A DNA stretch of 64,000 nt, taken from NCBI GenBank assembly GCA_963833235.1, contig CAWHXG010000003.1:248001-312000 (forward strand), in the 5' to 3' direction. Positions 33,811-43,577 of the stretch are shown here, in pieces. The position numbers and the translations under genes were made by a program. This DNA is from CAWHXG01 sp963833235. GTDB lineage: Bacteria; Pseudomonadota; Alphaproteobacteria; Rhodobacterales; Rhodobacteraceae. The notes below the pieces were generated by a model. It ran no database searches and was not told the DNA's origin. It saw only the letters and a list, made by a program, of their open reading frames with translations. Position 1 is the first letter of the stretch. Each line of letters begins with the position of its first letter.

Positions 33811-35890
33811 TCGAACACCTCGTCGTGACCGCCGGGCGCCCGGCCCCCGTCGGAGCCACGTTCGATGGCGACGGCGTCAATTTCGCCGTCTTCTCGGAAC
33901 ATGCCACCCGGATGACCCTCTGTCTCTTCGACGAGAACGGGACGGAGGTGCGCAAGCTCGACCTGCCCGAACGCAACGGCGACGTGTGGCACGGCTACAT
34001 CTCGGGCCTGCGCCCCGGCCAGCACTACGGCTACCGCACCCACGGCCCCTACCGCCCCGAAGAGGGGCACCGCTTCAATCCCAACAAGCTGCTGATCGAC
34101 CCCTACGCCAAGCGGCTCACGGGCCATCCGCAATGGCACGATGCGCTGATGGGCTACACGGTCGGCGCCAAGCAGGCCGACCTGACCTACGACAAGCGCG
34201 ACAGCGCCCCCTACATGCCGCGCAGCGTCGTCGTGGATACGGCCTTTTCCTGGGGCGGGGATGTGGGCCCGGCCACGCCGATCGACCGCAGCATCATCTA
34301 CGAGGCGCACGTGAAGGGCTTTACCGCCCGGCACCCCTCGGCCTCGCCGGCCGGCACGTTCCTCGGCCTTGCCTCCGAGCCGATGCTGGACCACCTGACC
34401 AGCCTCGGCATCACCGCGATCGAGCTTCTGCCGGCGCAGGCCTTCCTGAACGACCGCTTCCTGATCGAGAAGGACCTGACGAACTACTGGGGCTACCAGA
34501 CGCTGGGGTTCTTCGCGCCCGATCCGCGGTATCTCCAGGCCGCCGACATCGCCGAATTCCAGCAGATGGTCGCGCGCCTGCACACCGCCGGCATCGAGGT
34601 GCTGATGGATGTGGTCTACAACCACACCTGCGAGGGCAACGAGATGGGGCCGACCCTGGGCTATCGCGGGCTCGACAACCTCAGCTACTACCGGCTTGCC
34701 GACGACCCGCGCCATTACCACAACGACACCGGCACCGGGAACACGGTCAACGTGGATCATCCGATGGTCCTGCGGATGGTCATGGATTCCCTGCGCTACT
34801 GGGTGGAGGTGATGCATGTGGACGGCTTCCGGTTCGATCTCTGCTCGACCCTCGGGCGCACGGATACCGGGTTCGACCGCGGCGCCGCCTTCTTCGACGC
34901 CATCCGTCAGGATCCGGTGCTGACCGGCGTGAAGTTGATCGCAGAGCCCTGGGACATCGGCCCGGGCGGCTACCAGCTCGGCGCCTTCCCGCCGCCATTT
35001 CTGGAGTGGAACGACAAGTTCCGCGACGGCGTTCGCCGTTCTGGCGCGGCGATCGGGCCGCGCGCCCGACCTCGCCGACCGGCTCACCGGGTCCGCCCTG
35101 CAATTCGACCATTCCGGCCGCCCTGCGACGAGTTCCGTGAACCTTCTCACCGCGCATGACGGGTTCACCCTGCACGACGTGGTCAGCTACAACCATCACC
35201 AGAACGAGGCGAACGGCGAAGACAACCGCGACGGCCATTCCGAGAACCACAGCCACAATTTCGGCGTCGAGGGCCCCACTGACGACCCCGAGATCCGCGC
35301 CGCCCGCGACCTGCGCAGGTGCCATGATGGCGACGTTGCTCGTGGCCCAGGGCACGCCGATGATCCTTGCCGGAGACGAGCTGGGCAATACCCAGAACGG
35401 CAACAACAACGCCTATTGCCAGGACAACGAGATCAGCTGGATCGACTGGGCCACCATGGACGAGGCGTTCATTGACTTCACCGCGGCGCTCGCCGGTTCC
35501 GCCAGAGCCCATCCGGTGGTGCGGCAGAAACGCTTCCTGCACTCGCGCGAGCGCCGCATCGACGGGATGGAGGATCTGTTCTGGTGGCAGGCCGACGGCA
35601 TCCGACGGAGCGGCGACTGGGAAGACCCGGAGCAGGCAGCTCTGCGGCGATCTGCGCGGCACCGCCGGCAATCCGCCGGGCTGCCGCATCACAGGCGCGA
35701 TCTTCATGGTCTTCAATCGACCGGCGACGGCGCGGAGCTCGGCTGCCCGAGCCGCCGAGCGCCGCGCCTGGGTGCTCAGATCGACAGCGCCGGACCGGAG
35801 CGCGCACGGCGGTTCAAGGCGGCAAACGGCCGAGGTCGGCCCCGCAGTCCGTCGTCGTCTTCGTGCTCGAGGCCCGTGACACCGCTATGA
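33807..35890 (+). pseudogene. glgX: Glycogen debranching enzyme GlgX, several frameshifts
   Basis: GlgX (GH13_11) removes short alpha-1,6 branches left by phosphorylase. From ATG 33807 the first ~410 codons are intact: CBM48 ('PVGATFDGDGVNFAVFSEHA'), 'VDGFRFDLCSTLGR' (nucleophile) and 'LIAEPWDIGPGGYQLGAF' (acid/base). Frame changes follow at about 35040, 35066, 35318 and 35640, and further ones near the 3' end. Conserved pieces continue in the new frames: 'NLLTAHDGFTLHDVVSYN', 'AQGTPMILAGDELGNTQNG', 'AIFMVFN', 'SVVVFVLEAR'. The stop at 35888-35890 fits the usual ~700-aa length. Errors in the sequence are the likeliest cause. Confidence 0.8.
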
Positions 35891-37862
35891 GTGCCGACGG
35901 ACACTTCGGCTCGGACGGCCGGCGTCTTGTCCGCGCTATCGGACCAAATGCGGCAGCGTCGCGAGACCGGGCCCGAGACGATCCGCGCCTGCTCGGGGCG
36001 ATGGGTGTCGCGCGGAACGGCGACCGAGGTGGCCGAGGCGCTGGCCGCGCACTCGCGGCGGAGAGACGCCGCGCACGCTCTGCCGCTGTGGATCATCGCG
36101 CAAGGCGGACCAGCGCGTTCATTCTGGCCCTGCCGGCCCCGGCGCAGGAGGCGGATCGTCGAGGATGGGGACGCGCTGAGGGCGCAGCGCAGGGGGCTGG
36201 CCCTGCCGGCTCTGCCGTCGGATACTACACGCTGGAGACCTGATCGATGGGATGCGGCAGCAGACCCGCTGCTGATCCGTCCGCCCCTGCCGCGCTGCCC
36301 CTGCCGGAACGCGGTGGGGCGTGACCCTGCCGCTCTACGGCCTGCGCACGGCGGCCGAAGGCGGTCTCGGGCTATCCCGATCTGACCCAGGAGTCGAGGA
36401 ACTGGCGCAGCGGGCGCCGGCTTCGTCGGCATCAACCCCGTGCATGCAGGCTTTCCCGCCGATCCCGAGGCGCATCAGCCCCTATTCGCCCTCGCATCGC
36501 CGCCGGCTGAACACCGCCCACGCGGCCATGCCGGGCGAGGCTTCGGCCCCAGGGACCGCGCTGATCGACTATCCCGCCGCCCTCGCCGCACGGCAGGCGG
36601 CGCAGCGCGAGGCCTTCGCCGCGGCCGAGGCGGGGGCGCCGACCCCGCGTTCGAGGCGTTCCTGTCCCGCGAGGGCACCGCACTCCAGCGCTTCGCCACC
36701 CATCAGGCCCTGTCAGAGAAGTTCGGCGCCTACTGGGTCGACTGGCCCACCAATTACCGCGACCCCGCCGGCGCGGCGGTCGCCGCCTTTGCCGAAGGCG
36801 CGGGCGCGGCCGCTTCGCTTTCACGCCTGGCTGCAATGGCAGGCCGAGGTGCAGCTGGCCGATGCGGCACGGGCCGGAAGCGCGGCCAGCATGGCGCTTG
36901 GCCTCTACCTCGACCTCGCCGTCGGCACCCATCCCTCCGGCGCCGAAACCTGGGACGGCGGCGACCTCTTCGCCCGCGGCGTCTCGCTTGGCGCGCCGCC
37001 GGATGCGTTCTCGGCAGAGGGGCAACGCTGGGGCCTCGCACCCTTCGACCCGCTGTCGCTGGCGCGCGCGGGCTTCCGACCCCTCGCCGAGACGCTGCGC
37101 AAGCAACTGCAATTCGCCCATGCCCTGCGGATCGACCACATCCTCGGCTTCGACCGCACGTTCTGGGTTCCCGACGAACCCGGCCTGCCCGGCGCCTACG
37201 TGGCGATGCCGCGCGACGCGATGCTGGCCGTCGTTCGGATCGAGGCGGCGCGCGCCGGGGCGGTGATCGTCGGCGAGGACCTGGGGAACATTCCCGAGGG
37301 CCTTCACGAGGTGCTGGATGCCTCCGGCGTGCTGAGCTGCCGGGTGGTGATGTTCGAGCAGGACGTGGAGGACGGCGGCGGCTTTCGCGCCGCGCCGGCC
37401 TACCCGCAGGCCGCGCTCGCCTCGTTCGGCACCCACGATCTGCCCACCTATGCCGGCTGGCGCCGCGGCAGCGAGATCGCGCTGCGCGAGGCCCTGGGCG
37501 ACATCGATGCCGCCCGGGCCGATGCTGCCCGCACCGCCCGCCTGCGCGAGATCGGCGCCCTCGACGCCGCGATGCAGGGGTCCGCGGCAGGCCCCTCGCC
37601 AGGGCCGGTCGGAGCCGGCGCGGCCCCTGCCGCGCCACAGGAAGGCCCGGACCCCCTGCACGCCTTCCTCGCCTCCACGCCCTCCGCCCTCGTCGCCCTG
37701 CAGATCGAGGATGTGCTCGGCCTCGTCGAACAGCCCAACCTGCCCGGAACCACCACCGAGCATCCCAACTGGCGCCGCCGCCTTCCCGTCGCCGCCGGCG
37801 CCCTCGCCACCGACCCCCGCGTCGCCCGTGCGGCGCGTCTGATGTCCGACGCAGGACGATAG
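35891..37862 (+). pseudogene. malQ: 4-alpha-glucanotransferase MalQ, heavily frameshifted N-terminal half
   Basis: A GH77 amylomaltase that transfers glucan segments. The C-terminal half is one open frame from about 36800: 'LRIDHILGFDRTFWVP', 'IVGEDLGNIPEGLHEVL', 'LASFGTHDLPTYAGW' and 'NLPGTTTEHPNWRRRL' are family motifs. The first ~900 bases keep MalQ-like pieces in all three frames ('TATEVAEALAAHS', 'ALPAPAQEAD', 'VTLPLYGLRT', 'GFVGINPVHAGFPADPEAHQP', 'SPSHRRRLNT', 'FEAFLSREGTALQRFATHQA'), implying about ten indels. The start is GTG 35891 or ATG 35887, overlapping the end of glgX. The density of shifts is the highest in the window. Confidence 0.75.
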
Positions 37863-37873
37863 GAGCCCCGCCC

Positions 37874-39510
37874 ATGGAACGCCTCACCGTCACCACCCGC
37901 CCCATCCCCGGCCAGAAGCCCGGCACCAGCGGCCTGCGCAAGAAGACCCGCACCTTCATGGGATCGCATTACCTGGAGAACTACATCCAGGCGACCTGGG
38001 CGGGGATCGGCGGCATCGAGGGCAAGACCCTGGTGGTGGGCGGCGACGGGCGGTACTTCAACGATCGCGCCATCCAGGTCATCCTTCGCATGGCCGCCGC
38101 AGGTGGGGCGGCGCGGATCATCGTCGGTCAGGGCGGCCTTCTCAGCACGCCCGCCGCCTCGAACCTGATCCGCCAGCGCCGCGCCGATGGCGGCCTCATC
38201 CTCTCGGCCAGCCACAACCCCGGCGGCATCGACGAGGATTTCGGCGTCAAGTACAACACCGCCAATGGCGGCCCGGCGCCCGAAAGCGTCACCGATCCGC
38301 CATTCACGCCGCCAGCCAGTCGCTGACCAGCTACGAGATCATCGAGACCGGCGATGTCGATCTGGGCAGCCTCGGCACGTCCGATCTGGGCGAGCATGGA
38401 GGTCGAGGTCGTCGACCCTGTCCAGGACTACGCCAAGCTGATGGAGAAGCTCTTCGATTTCGACGCCATCGGCGCGATGTTCGCGAGCGGCTTCACCATG
38501 CGCTTCGATGCGATGCACGCCGTCACCGGCCCCTATGCGACCGCGCTCCTCGAAGAGCGTCTTGGCGCTGCCCCCGGCACGGTCGTCAACGGCACGCCGA
38601 AGCCCGATTTCGGCGGCGGTCATCCGGACCCGAACCCGATCTGGGCCAAGGACCTGCTCGACCACATGACCGGCGAAGGCGCCCCAGATTTCGGCGCGGC
38701 GTCGGACGGCGACGGCGATCGCAACATGATCGTCGGGCGCGGCGCCTATGTCGACCCGTCCGACAGCCTCGCGGTGCTGGCCGCCAACGCCCATCTCGCC
38801 CCGGCCTACGAGGGCGGGCTGAAGGGCGTCGCCCGATCCATGCCGACATCCCGCGCGCTCGATCGCGTGGCCGAGGCGCGCGGGCTGGCCATGCTACGAG
38901 ACGCCGACGGGCTGGAAGTTCTTCGGCAACCTGCTGGACGACGGGCGCATCACGCTGTGCGGCGAGGAAAGTGCCGGTACCGGCTCAGACCACGTCCGCG
39001 AGAAGGATGGGCTCTGGGCGGTCCTGCTCTGGCTCAACATTCTGGCCGCCACGGGCAAGTCCGCCACCGATCTGGTCGCCGCCCATTGGGCGGAGCTTCG
39101 GGCGCAACTACTATTCCCGCCACGACTACGAGAACGTCGCGGCCGAGGCCGCCCATGCGGTGATGGACGACGTGCGCGGCCGCCTTGCCGACCTGCCGGG
39201 CCAGACCTATGCCGGGCGCACGGTGACCGGCGCCGACGAATTTTCCTACGACGATCCGGTCGACGGCTCCGTCGCCGCCGCCCAGGGCCTGCGGATCGAG
39301 TTGAACGACGGCGGCCGGATCGTCTTGCGCCTGTCGGGCACAGGCACCGAGGGCGCGACACTGCGCGTCTACCTCGAAGACGTGGAGACCGACCCGGCCC
39401 GCTTCGACCGCGACCCCCAGGAGGCTCTGGAAAGCGTGATCGCCGCCGCCGAAGAGCTCGCGCAGATCCGCGCCCGCACCGGCCGCGACGGCCCGGACGT
39501 GCGCGCCTGA
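37874..39510 (+). pseudogene. pgm: Phosphoglucomutase (alpha-D-glucose), four frameshifts
   Basis: The enzyme interconverts glucose-1-phosphate and glucose-6-phosphate, linking glycogen to glycolysis. ATG 37874 starts 'ERLTVTTRPIPGQKPGTSGL'. The catalytic phosphoserine loop 'LILSASHNPGGIDEDFGVKY' is intact. Frame changes occur at about 38297, 38392 (one extra base), 38893 and 39095. Pieces continue in order: 'SYEIIETGDVDLGSLG', 'EVEVVDPVQDYAKL', 'GAASDGDGDRNMIVG' (metal loop), 'RITLCGEESAGTGSDH', 'RLSGTGTEGATLRVYLE' (phosphate loop). The restored length, about 545 codons, is normal. I read this as a sequence problem, not true gene loss. Confidence 0.8.
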
Positions 39511-39681
39511 CGCATCCGCCCGGCATTTCGTGACACAGCCGCCCGGTTCGTCCCGCGACGCATGAAGGGGGGGCGGCGGAATTCTGGCCAATCCCCGCCG
39601 CCTCTGCTTAAAGGCGCCGAGCACACGCCAGCACCGGCCCGAACGCCCCGCCCAGAGGGCAAGCTCCGGAAGGATCCACCC

Positions 39682-42057
39682 ATGTCGCACCAGACCGATG
39701 CCATAGCCGACGACGCCATCGCCGCCGAGATGGCGGATTGGTGCCGCCAGACCCTGACCTCGGCGCTGACCACCTTCGATGGCGAGGTGGCGATCGCCCG
39801 GGCGCTTGGCGCGCAGGTAGAGGGCGATCTCGTGCGTTTCGGGTTCTGGACGCCCGAATTGCAGGACAACCGGGTGCCGGATGGCGACGTCTTCCTCGAG
39901 ATCCTCTGCCCCACCGAGCCTCTGGACCTGACGCGCTCCTACCAGGAGGTCGAGTTCCACCGCACCTACCTAAAGGTCGCGCGGTTCGAGGCGCATACCT
40001 TCGCTGCCGCCCGCGGGCTGCGTGCCGGGCGCCGCAACCAGGTGGGCGACTTCTATGCGCTGGTCTGGCGCGATGCCGATGGCGCCTGGCATCGCATCTT
40101 CGATCCGCTCGCCGCTTCGCTGCCCTTCGGGGCCTTCGCGCCCGCCGAGCTCTACGATACCGCCGCCATGCACGAGGGGCGCGGCGATGCGGAATTCTGG
40201 GCGGAGCTGAAGGGAGATACCCCGCACAAGTTCGGCCCTCCCTGCAACATCCTGCAGATCCACGTGCCCACCGCCACGGCGGGCGGCACGCTGGCCAGCC
40301 TTACCCGGCAGTTCGAACGCCTCGCCGAGCGTTTCAGTAAGGACCTGCCGCTGGAGCCGGCCGACCAGCTCTTCCTCGGCTACGACGCCGTGCAGCTTCT
40401 GCCGGTCGAGCCGACGACCGTCTACGAGACGGGCCCGGATTTCTGGGCCCAGGCGGAGGGAGAGGACGACCGCATCACCGTCAACCTCACCCGCCCCGAC
40501 ACGATCAACTGGGGCTACGACGTGGTGATCTCGGGCATGGCCACGGTCAACCCGGTGCTTCTTGAAAGCGGCCGGCCCGACGAGCTGGTGGACCTGGCCG
40601 CGGTGCTCCACAACTTCCCCAAGAAACGCAAGATGCTGATCCTCGACGTGGTCTTCGGCCATGCCGACAATCAGGGACTCGGCGCGCTCAATCCGCATTT
40701 CTTCGCCGGGCCGAACATGTACGGCCAGAACCTCGATTACCGAAACCCCGCGGTGCGCGCGATCCTGCTCGAGATGCAGCGCCGCAAGATCGATTTCGGC
40801 GCCGACGGGATCCGGGTCGACGGCGCGCAGGACTTCAAGTGGTGGGATGCGCGCGATCAGGCCCTGCGCCACGACGACGACTACCTGCAATCCATGTCCG
40901 ACATCGTCCAGAACGTCGCAGGCACCGAGTATCGCCCCTGGTTCATCTTCGAGGACGGCCGCCCCTGGCCGCAGGAAGACTGGGAGCTGAGCTCTACCTA
41001 CCGCGCCGTGATCGAGGCGCAGACCGACGACGACGTGTTCCAGTGGGGCCCGCTGACCTTCGCCCATAACACGCCGTTCCTCTACACGTTCTGGCTTTCG
41101 AAATACTGGCGCATCCAGGAGATGCTCGAGCGCGGCGAGAACTGGATCAGCGGCACCGCCAACCACGACACGCTGCGCCGCGGCACGCAGGTGAACCCCG
41201 AGCTGAACATCAACACGCGCCTCGGCGACACGCGGATGGAGATCCTCGACAAGGCCTACGACAATCCCGCCGTCGCGATGCTGACCTATGCCGCCTTCCC
41301 CGGCGTGCCGATGGATTTCCTCAACGCCCGCGCCCGCGCCTCCTGGGGCTTCGTGCGCAACCAGGACGATCATTACGGGGTGAAGGTCGTGGCCGAAGAG
41401 GCGATCAGCCTGAAATGGCAGGTCGATGAATACGCCTATTCCGTGCCCGCCAATTTCCGCCGCCTGAAAGAGCTGGGCTTCGCCACGCGCGACGAGCTGG
41501 CCCGGTTCTTCGAATTCCTGCCGGCGCTCGTCACCGTCACCGCCTACGATCTTGGCGAGATCGCGCGCCTGCTCAGCATCGCCGAGCCGAAGCTCGCGGG
41601 CCCGGACACCTATACCGTGGGTACTCTCAAGGCGATCGCGCGGGCGTGGATGGACGACATGCACGAATACTGCAACGTCTCGCATTCGCTGTCGTCGCTC
41701 GACGGCGTGCAGACGGCGTTCATGTTCGAGCTGCGCAAGTTCCGCCGCGCCAACCGTTGGCTGCGGCACAATTTCGGCCCGCAGGACCATTTCGACTATC
41801 TCAAGCCGATCGACGGGCGCACCGTCTTCGCCTCGCTCCGCCACGCCCCGGATGGCGCCCAGGTCTTTTCCCTCACCCATATGGAGGGCGGCGCCACCGC
41901 CGAGATGGACCCGATGCAGCTCGATGTGCCGGGCCTTGGTGGCGGCTGGCATCTGGCCCTGCGCACCCCCGGCATCGGCGAGGATTACATCGGCGGCCCG
42001 CTGGTCCTGCGAGACAGCATGGGCCTCGTCTTCACCCGCAATGGCGACGGGCGCTGA
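39682..42057 (+). CDS. gghA: GH13-like glucosylglycerol hydrolase family protein
   Basis: A 791-aa alpha-amylase-superfamily enzyme resembling the cyanobacterial glucosylglycerol hydrolase GghA. 'FGADGIRVDGAQDFKWWD' holds the candidate nucleophile Asp-380, 'PWFIFEDGRPW' the acid/base Glu-424, and 'ISGTANHDTLRRGTQ' the third acidic residue. The N-terminal ~240 residues are a beta-rich region unlike CBM48. ATG 39682 follows 'ggaaggatccaccc'. It lies 170 bases after pgm on the same strand. If the assignment is right, it would break down the osmolyte glucosylglycerol to glucose and glycerol; the match is by my recognition only. Confidence 0.72.
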   Translation: MSHQTDAIADDAIAAEMADWCRQTLTSALTTFDGEVAIARALGAQVEGDLVRFGFWTPELQDNRVPDGDVFLEILCPTEPLDLTRSYQEVEFHRTYLKVARFEAHTFAAARGLRAGRRNQVGDFYALVWRDADGAWHRIFDPLAASLPFGAFAPAELYDTAAMHEGRGDAEFWAELKGDTPHKFGPPCNILQIHVPTATAGGTLASLTRQFERLAERFSKDLPLEPADQLFLGYDAVQLLPVEPTTVYETGPDFWAQAEGEDDRITVNLTRPDTINWGYDVVISGMATVNPVLLESGRPDELVDLAAVLHNFPKKRKMLILDVVFGHADNQGLGALNPHFFAGPNMYGQNLDYRNPAVRAILLEMQRRKIDFGADGIRVDGAQDFKWWDARDQALRHDDDYLQSMSDIVQNVAGTEYRPWFIFEDGRPWPQEDWELSSTYRAVIEAQTDDDVFQWGPLTFAHNTPFLYTFWLSKYWRIQEMLERGENWISGTANHDTLRRGTQVNPELNINTRLGDTRMEILDKAYDNPAVAMLTYAAFPGVPMDFLNARARASWGFVRNQDDHYGVKVVAEEAISLKWQVDEYAYSVPANFRRLKELGFATRDELARFFEFLPALVTVTAYDLGEIARLLSIAEPKLAGPDTYTVGTLKAIARAWMDDMHEYCNVSHSLSSLDGVQTAFMFELRKFRRANRWLRHNFGPQDHFDYLKPIDGRTVFASLRHAPDGAQVFSLTHMEGGATAEMDPMQLDVPGLGGGWHLALRTPGIGEDYIGGPLVLRDSMGLVFTRNGDGR

Positions 42058-42070
42058 GCCCTGCCCTTAT

Positions 42071-42087
42071 ACTTTGACTTGCAAAGT
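42071..42087. promoter_or_regulatory. Operator-like dyad upstream of xylB
   Basis: ACTTTG (42071-42076), 5-base spacer, CAAAGT (42082-42087): a perfect dyad of the TTTG-N-CAAA type known for ROK xylose repressors. It overlaps a possible -35 box TTGACT (42074-42079); a weak -10 (GATGCT, 42097-42102) lies 17 bases on. It is the natural candidate site for the ROK repressor encoded at 47865-49070. Confidence 0.6.
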
Positions 42088-42125
42088 TAAAGCGGCGATG
42101 CTCTCCGAAACAATCGGGGGGCGCG

Positions 42126-43577
42126 ATGTTTCTGGGGCTGGATCTTGGCACGTCGGGATTGCGCGGCGTGCTCATACGCGAGGACCAGAGCGTGGTCGCC
42201 AGCGCCGAGGCAGCGCTTGAGGTTGCCCACCCGGCCCCCGGGTGGAGCGAGCAGGACCCCGCCGCCTGGATCGTCGCCTGCCGCAAGGTAGCGGATGCCT
42301 TGCGCGCGGAAGATGCCGCCGCCTTCGCCGCGCTGAAGGGTATCGCCATATCGGGGCACATGCACGGCGCCGTCACGCTCGATGACGCCGGCAAGGTGCT
42401 GCGCCCCTGCATCCTCTGGAACGACACGCGCGCCCATGCCGAGGCCGCGGAGCTTGACGCGATGGACGACATGCGCCGGCTTTCGGGCAATATCGTGTTC
42501 CCCGGCTTCACCGCGCCCAAGCTCGTCTGGATGGCCCGGAACGAACCGCGGCTCTTCGCGCGGGTCGCCAAAGTTCTGCTGCCGAAGGATTATCTGGTGC
42601 ACTGGCTGACGGGCGAGCTGACGTCCGAGATGTCCGATGCCGCCGGTACCGCCTGGCTCGACACCGGCGCGCGCGATTGGTCCGCCAAACTGCTCGATGC
42701 GTCCGGCATGCGCCGCGAACAGATGCCCCGGCTGGTCGAGGGCAGCGAGGCGGCAGGGCACCTGCGCGCCGATCTTGCGGCGGACTGGGGCATCTCCGGC
42801 AAGGTCGTCGTGGCCGGCGGCGGCGGCGACAATGCCGCTGCGGCCTGCGGGGTCGGCGCGCTGCACGAAGGCGACGGCTTCATCTCGCTCGGCACCTCGG
42901 GCGTTCTGCTGGCCGCGCGCGACAGCTTCGCGCCGATGCCGGAAACCGCCGTCCACAGCTTCTGCCACGCGATCCCCGGCACCTGGTACCAGATGGGCGT
43001 GATCCTCGCCGCGACCGACAGCCTGAACTGGCTCGCCCGCGTGGTGAATTCCGATCCCGCGACCCTGGCAGGCGCCTTGGGCGAAGCGGCGGGCGGCCCC
43101 GGAGAGCTGCGGTTCCTGCCCTACCTGTCGGGCGAGCGCACGCCGCACAACGATGCCGCGGTGCGGGGTGCCTTCATCGGGCTCGACATCGGCCACGACA
43201 CGGCCGATCTCACCCGCGCCGTCATGGAAGGCGTCGCCTTCGCGTTGCGCGACAGCGCCGAGGCGCTGGCCGCCACGGGTGCCGCGCTCGACCGGCTGCT
43301 GGCCATCGGCGGCGGCGCCCGCTCGCCCTATTGGGCCTCCGTCCTCGCCACCGTGCTCGACACGCCCCTCGATCTGCCGGAGGCGGGCGAGATGGGGGCC
43401 GCCCTTGGCGCCGCCCGCCTGGCCATCTGCGCCGCCACCGGCGCCAACCCGACCCAGGTCATGACCCGCCCGCCGGTCGCCCGCACGATCGAGCCCCGGG
43501 CCGATCTGCGCGCCGCCTACGACGAGGCCTACGACCGTTACCGCGTCACCTATCCAGCCGTGAGGGCCATCCAGTGA
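42126..43577 (+). CDS. xylB: Xylulokinase
   Basis: A 483-aa FGGY-family kinase phosphorylating D-xylulose to xylulose-5-phosphate. The start 'FLGLDLGTSGLRGVLIRED' is the phosphate-1 motif. 'ILWNDTRAHAEAAELD', 'LLPKDYLVHWLTGELTSEMSD' and the FGGY-type 'YLSGERTPHNDAAVRGAF' are intact. ATG 42126 lies about 40 bases downstream of the palindromic operator candidate. Its stop overlaps the GTG start of xylA (GTGA). Confidence 0.95.
   Translation: MFLGLDLGTSGLRGVLIREDQSVVASAEAALEVAHPAPGWSEQDPAAWIVACRKVADALRAEDAAAFAALKGIAISGHMHGAVTLDDAGKVLRPCILWNDTRAHAEAAELDAMDDMRRLSGNIVFPGFTAPKLVWMARNEPRLFARVAKVLLPKDYLVHWLTGELTSEMSDAAGTAWLDTGARDWSAKLLDASGMRREQMPRLVEGSEAAGHLRADLAADWGISGKVVVAGGGGDNAAAACGVGALHEGDGFISLGTSGVLLAARDSFAPMPETAVHSFCHAIPGTWYQMGVILAATDSLNWLARVVNSDPATLAGALGEAAGGPGELRFLPYLSGERTPHNDAAVRGAFIGLDIGHDTADLTRAVMEGVAFALRDSAEALAATGAALDRLLAIGGGARSPYWASVLATVLDTPLDLPEAGEMGAALGAARLAICAATGANPTQVMTRPPVARTIEPRADLRAAYDEAYDRYRVTYPAVRAIQ

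Noticed and set aside
35030..39100. Programmed frameshifting or a shufflon-like system in glgX-malQ-pgm
   Set aside because: Too many shifts in both directions, no slippery-site pattern noticed and no recombinase nearby; sequence error is simpler.
39970..41952. 660-codon minus-strand frame opposite the GH13 gene
   Set aside because: Antisense shadow without recognisable motifs.
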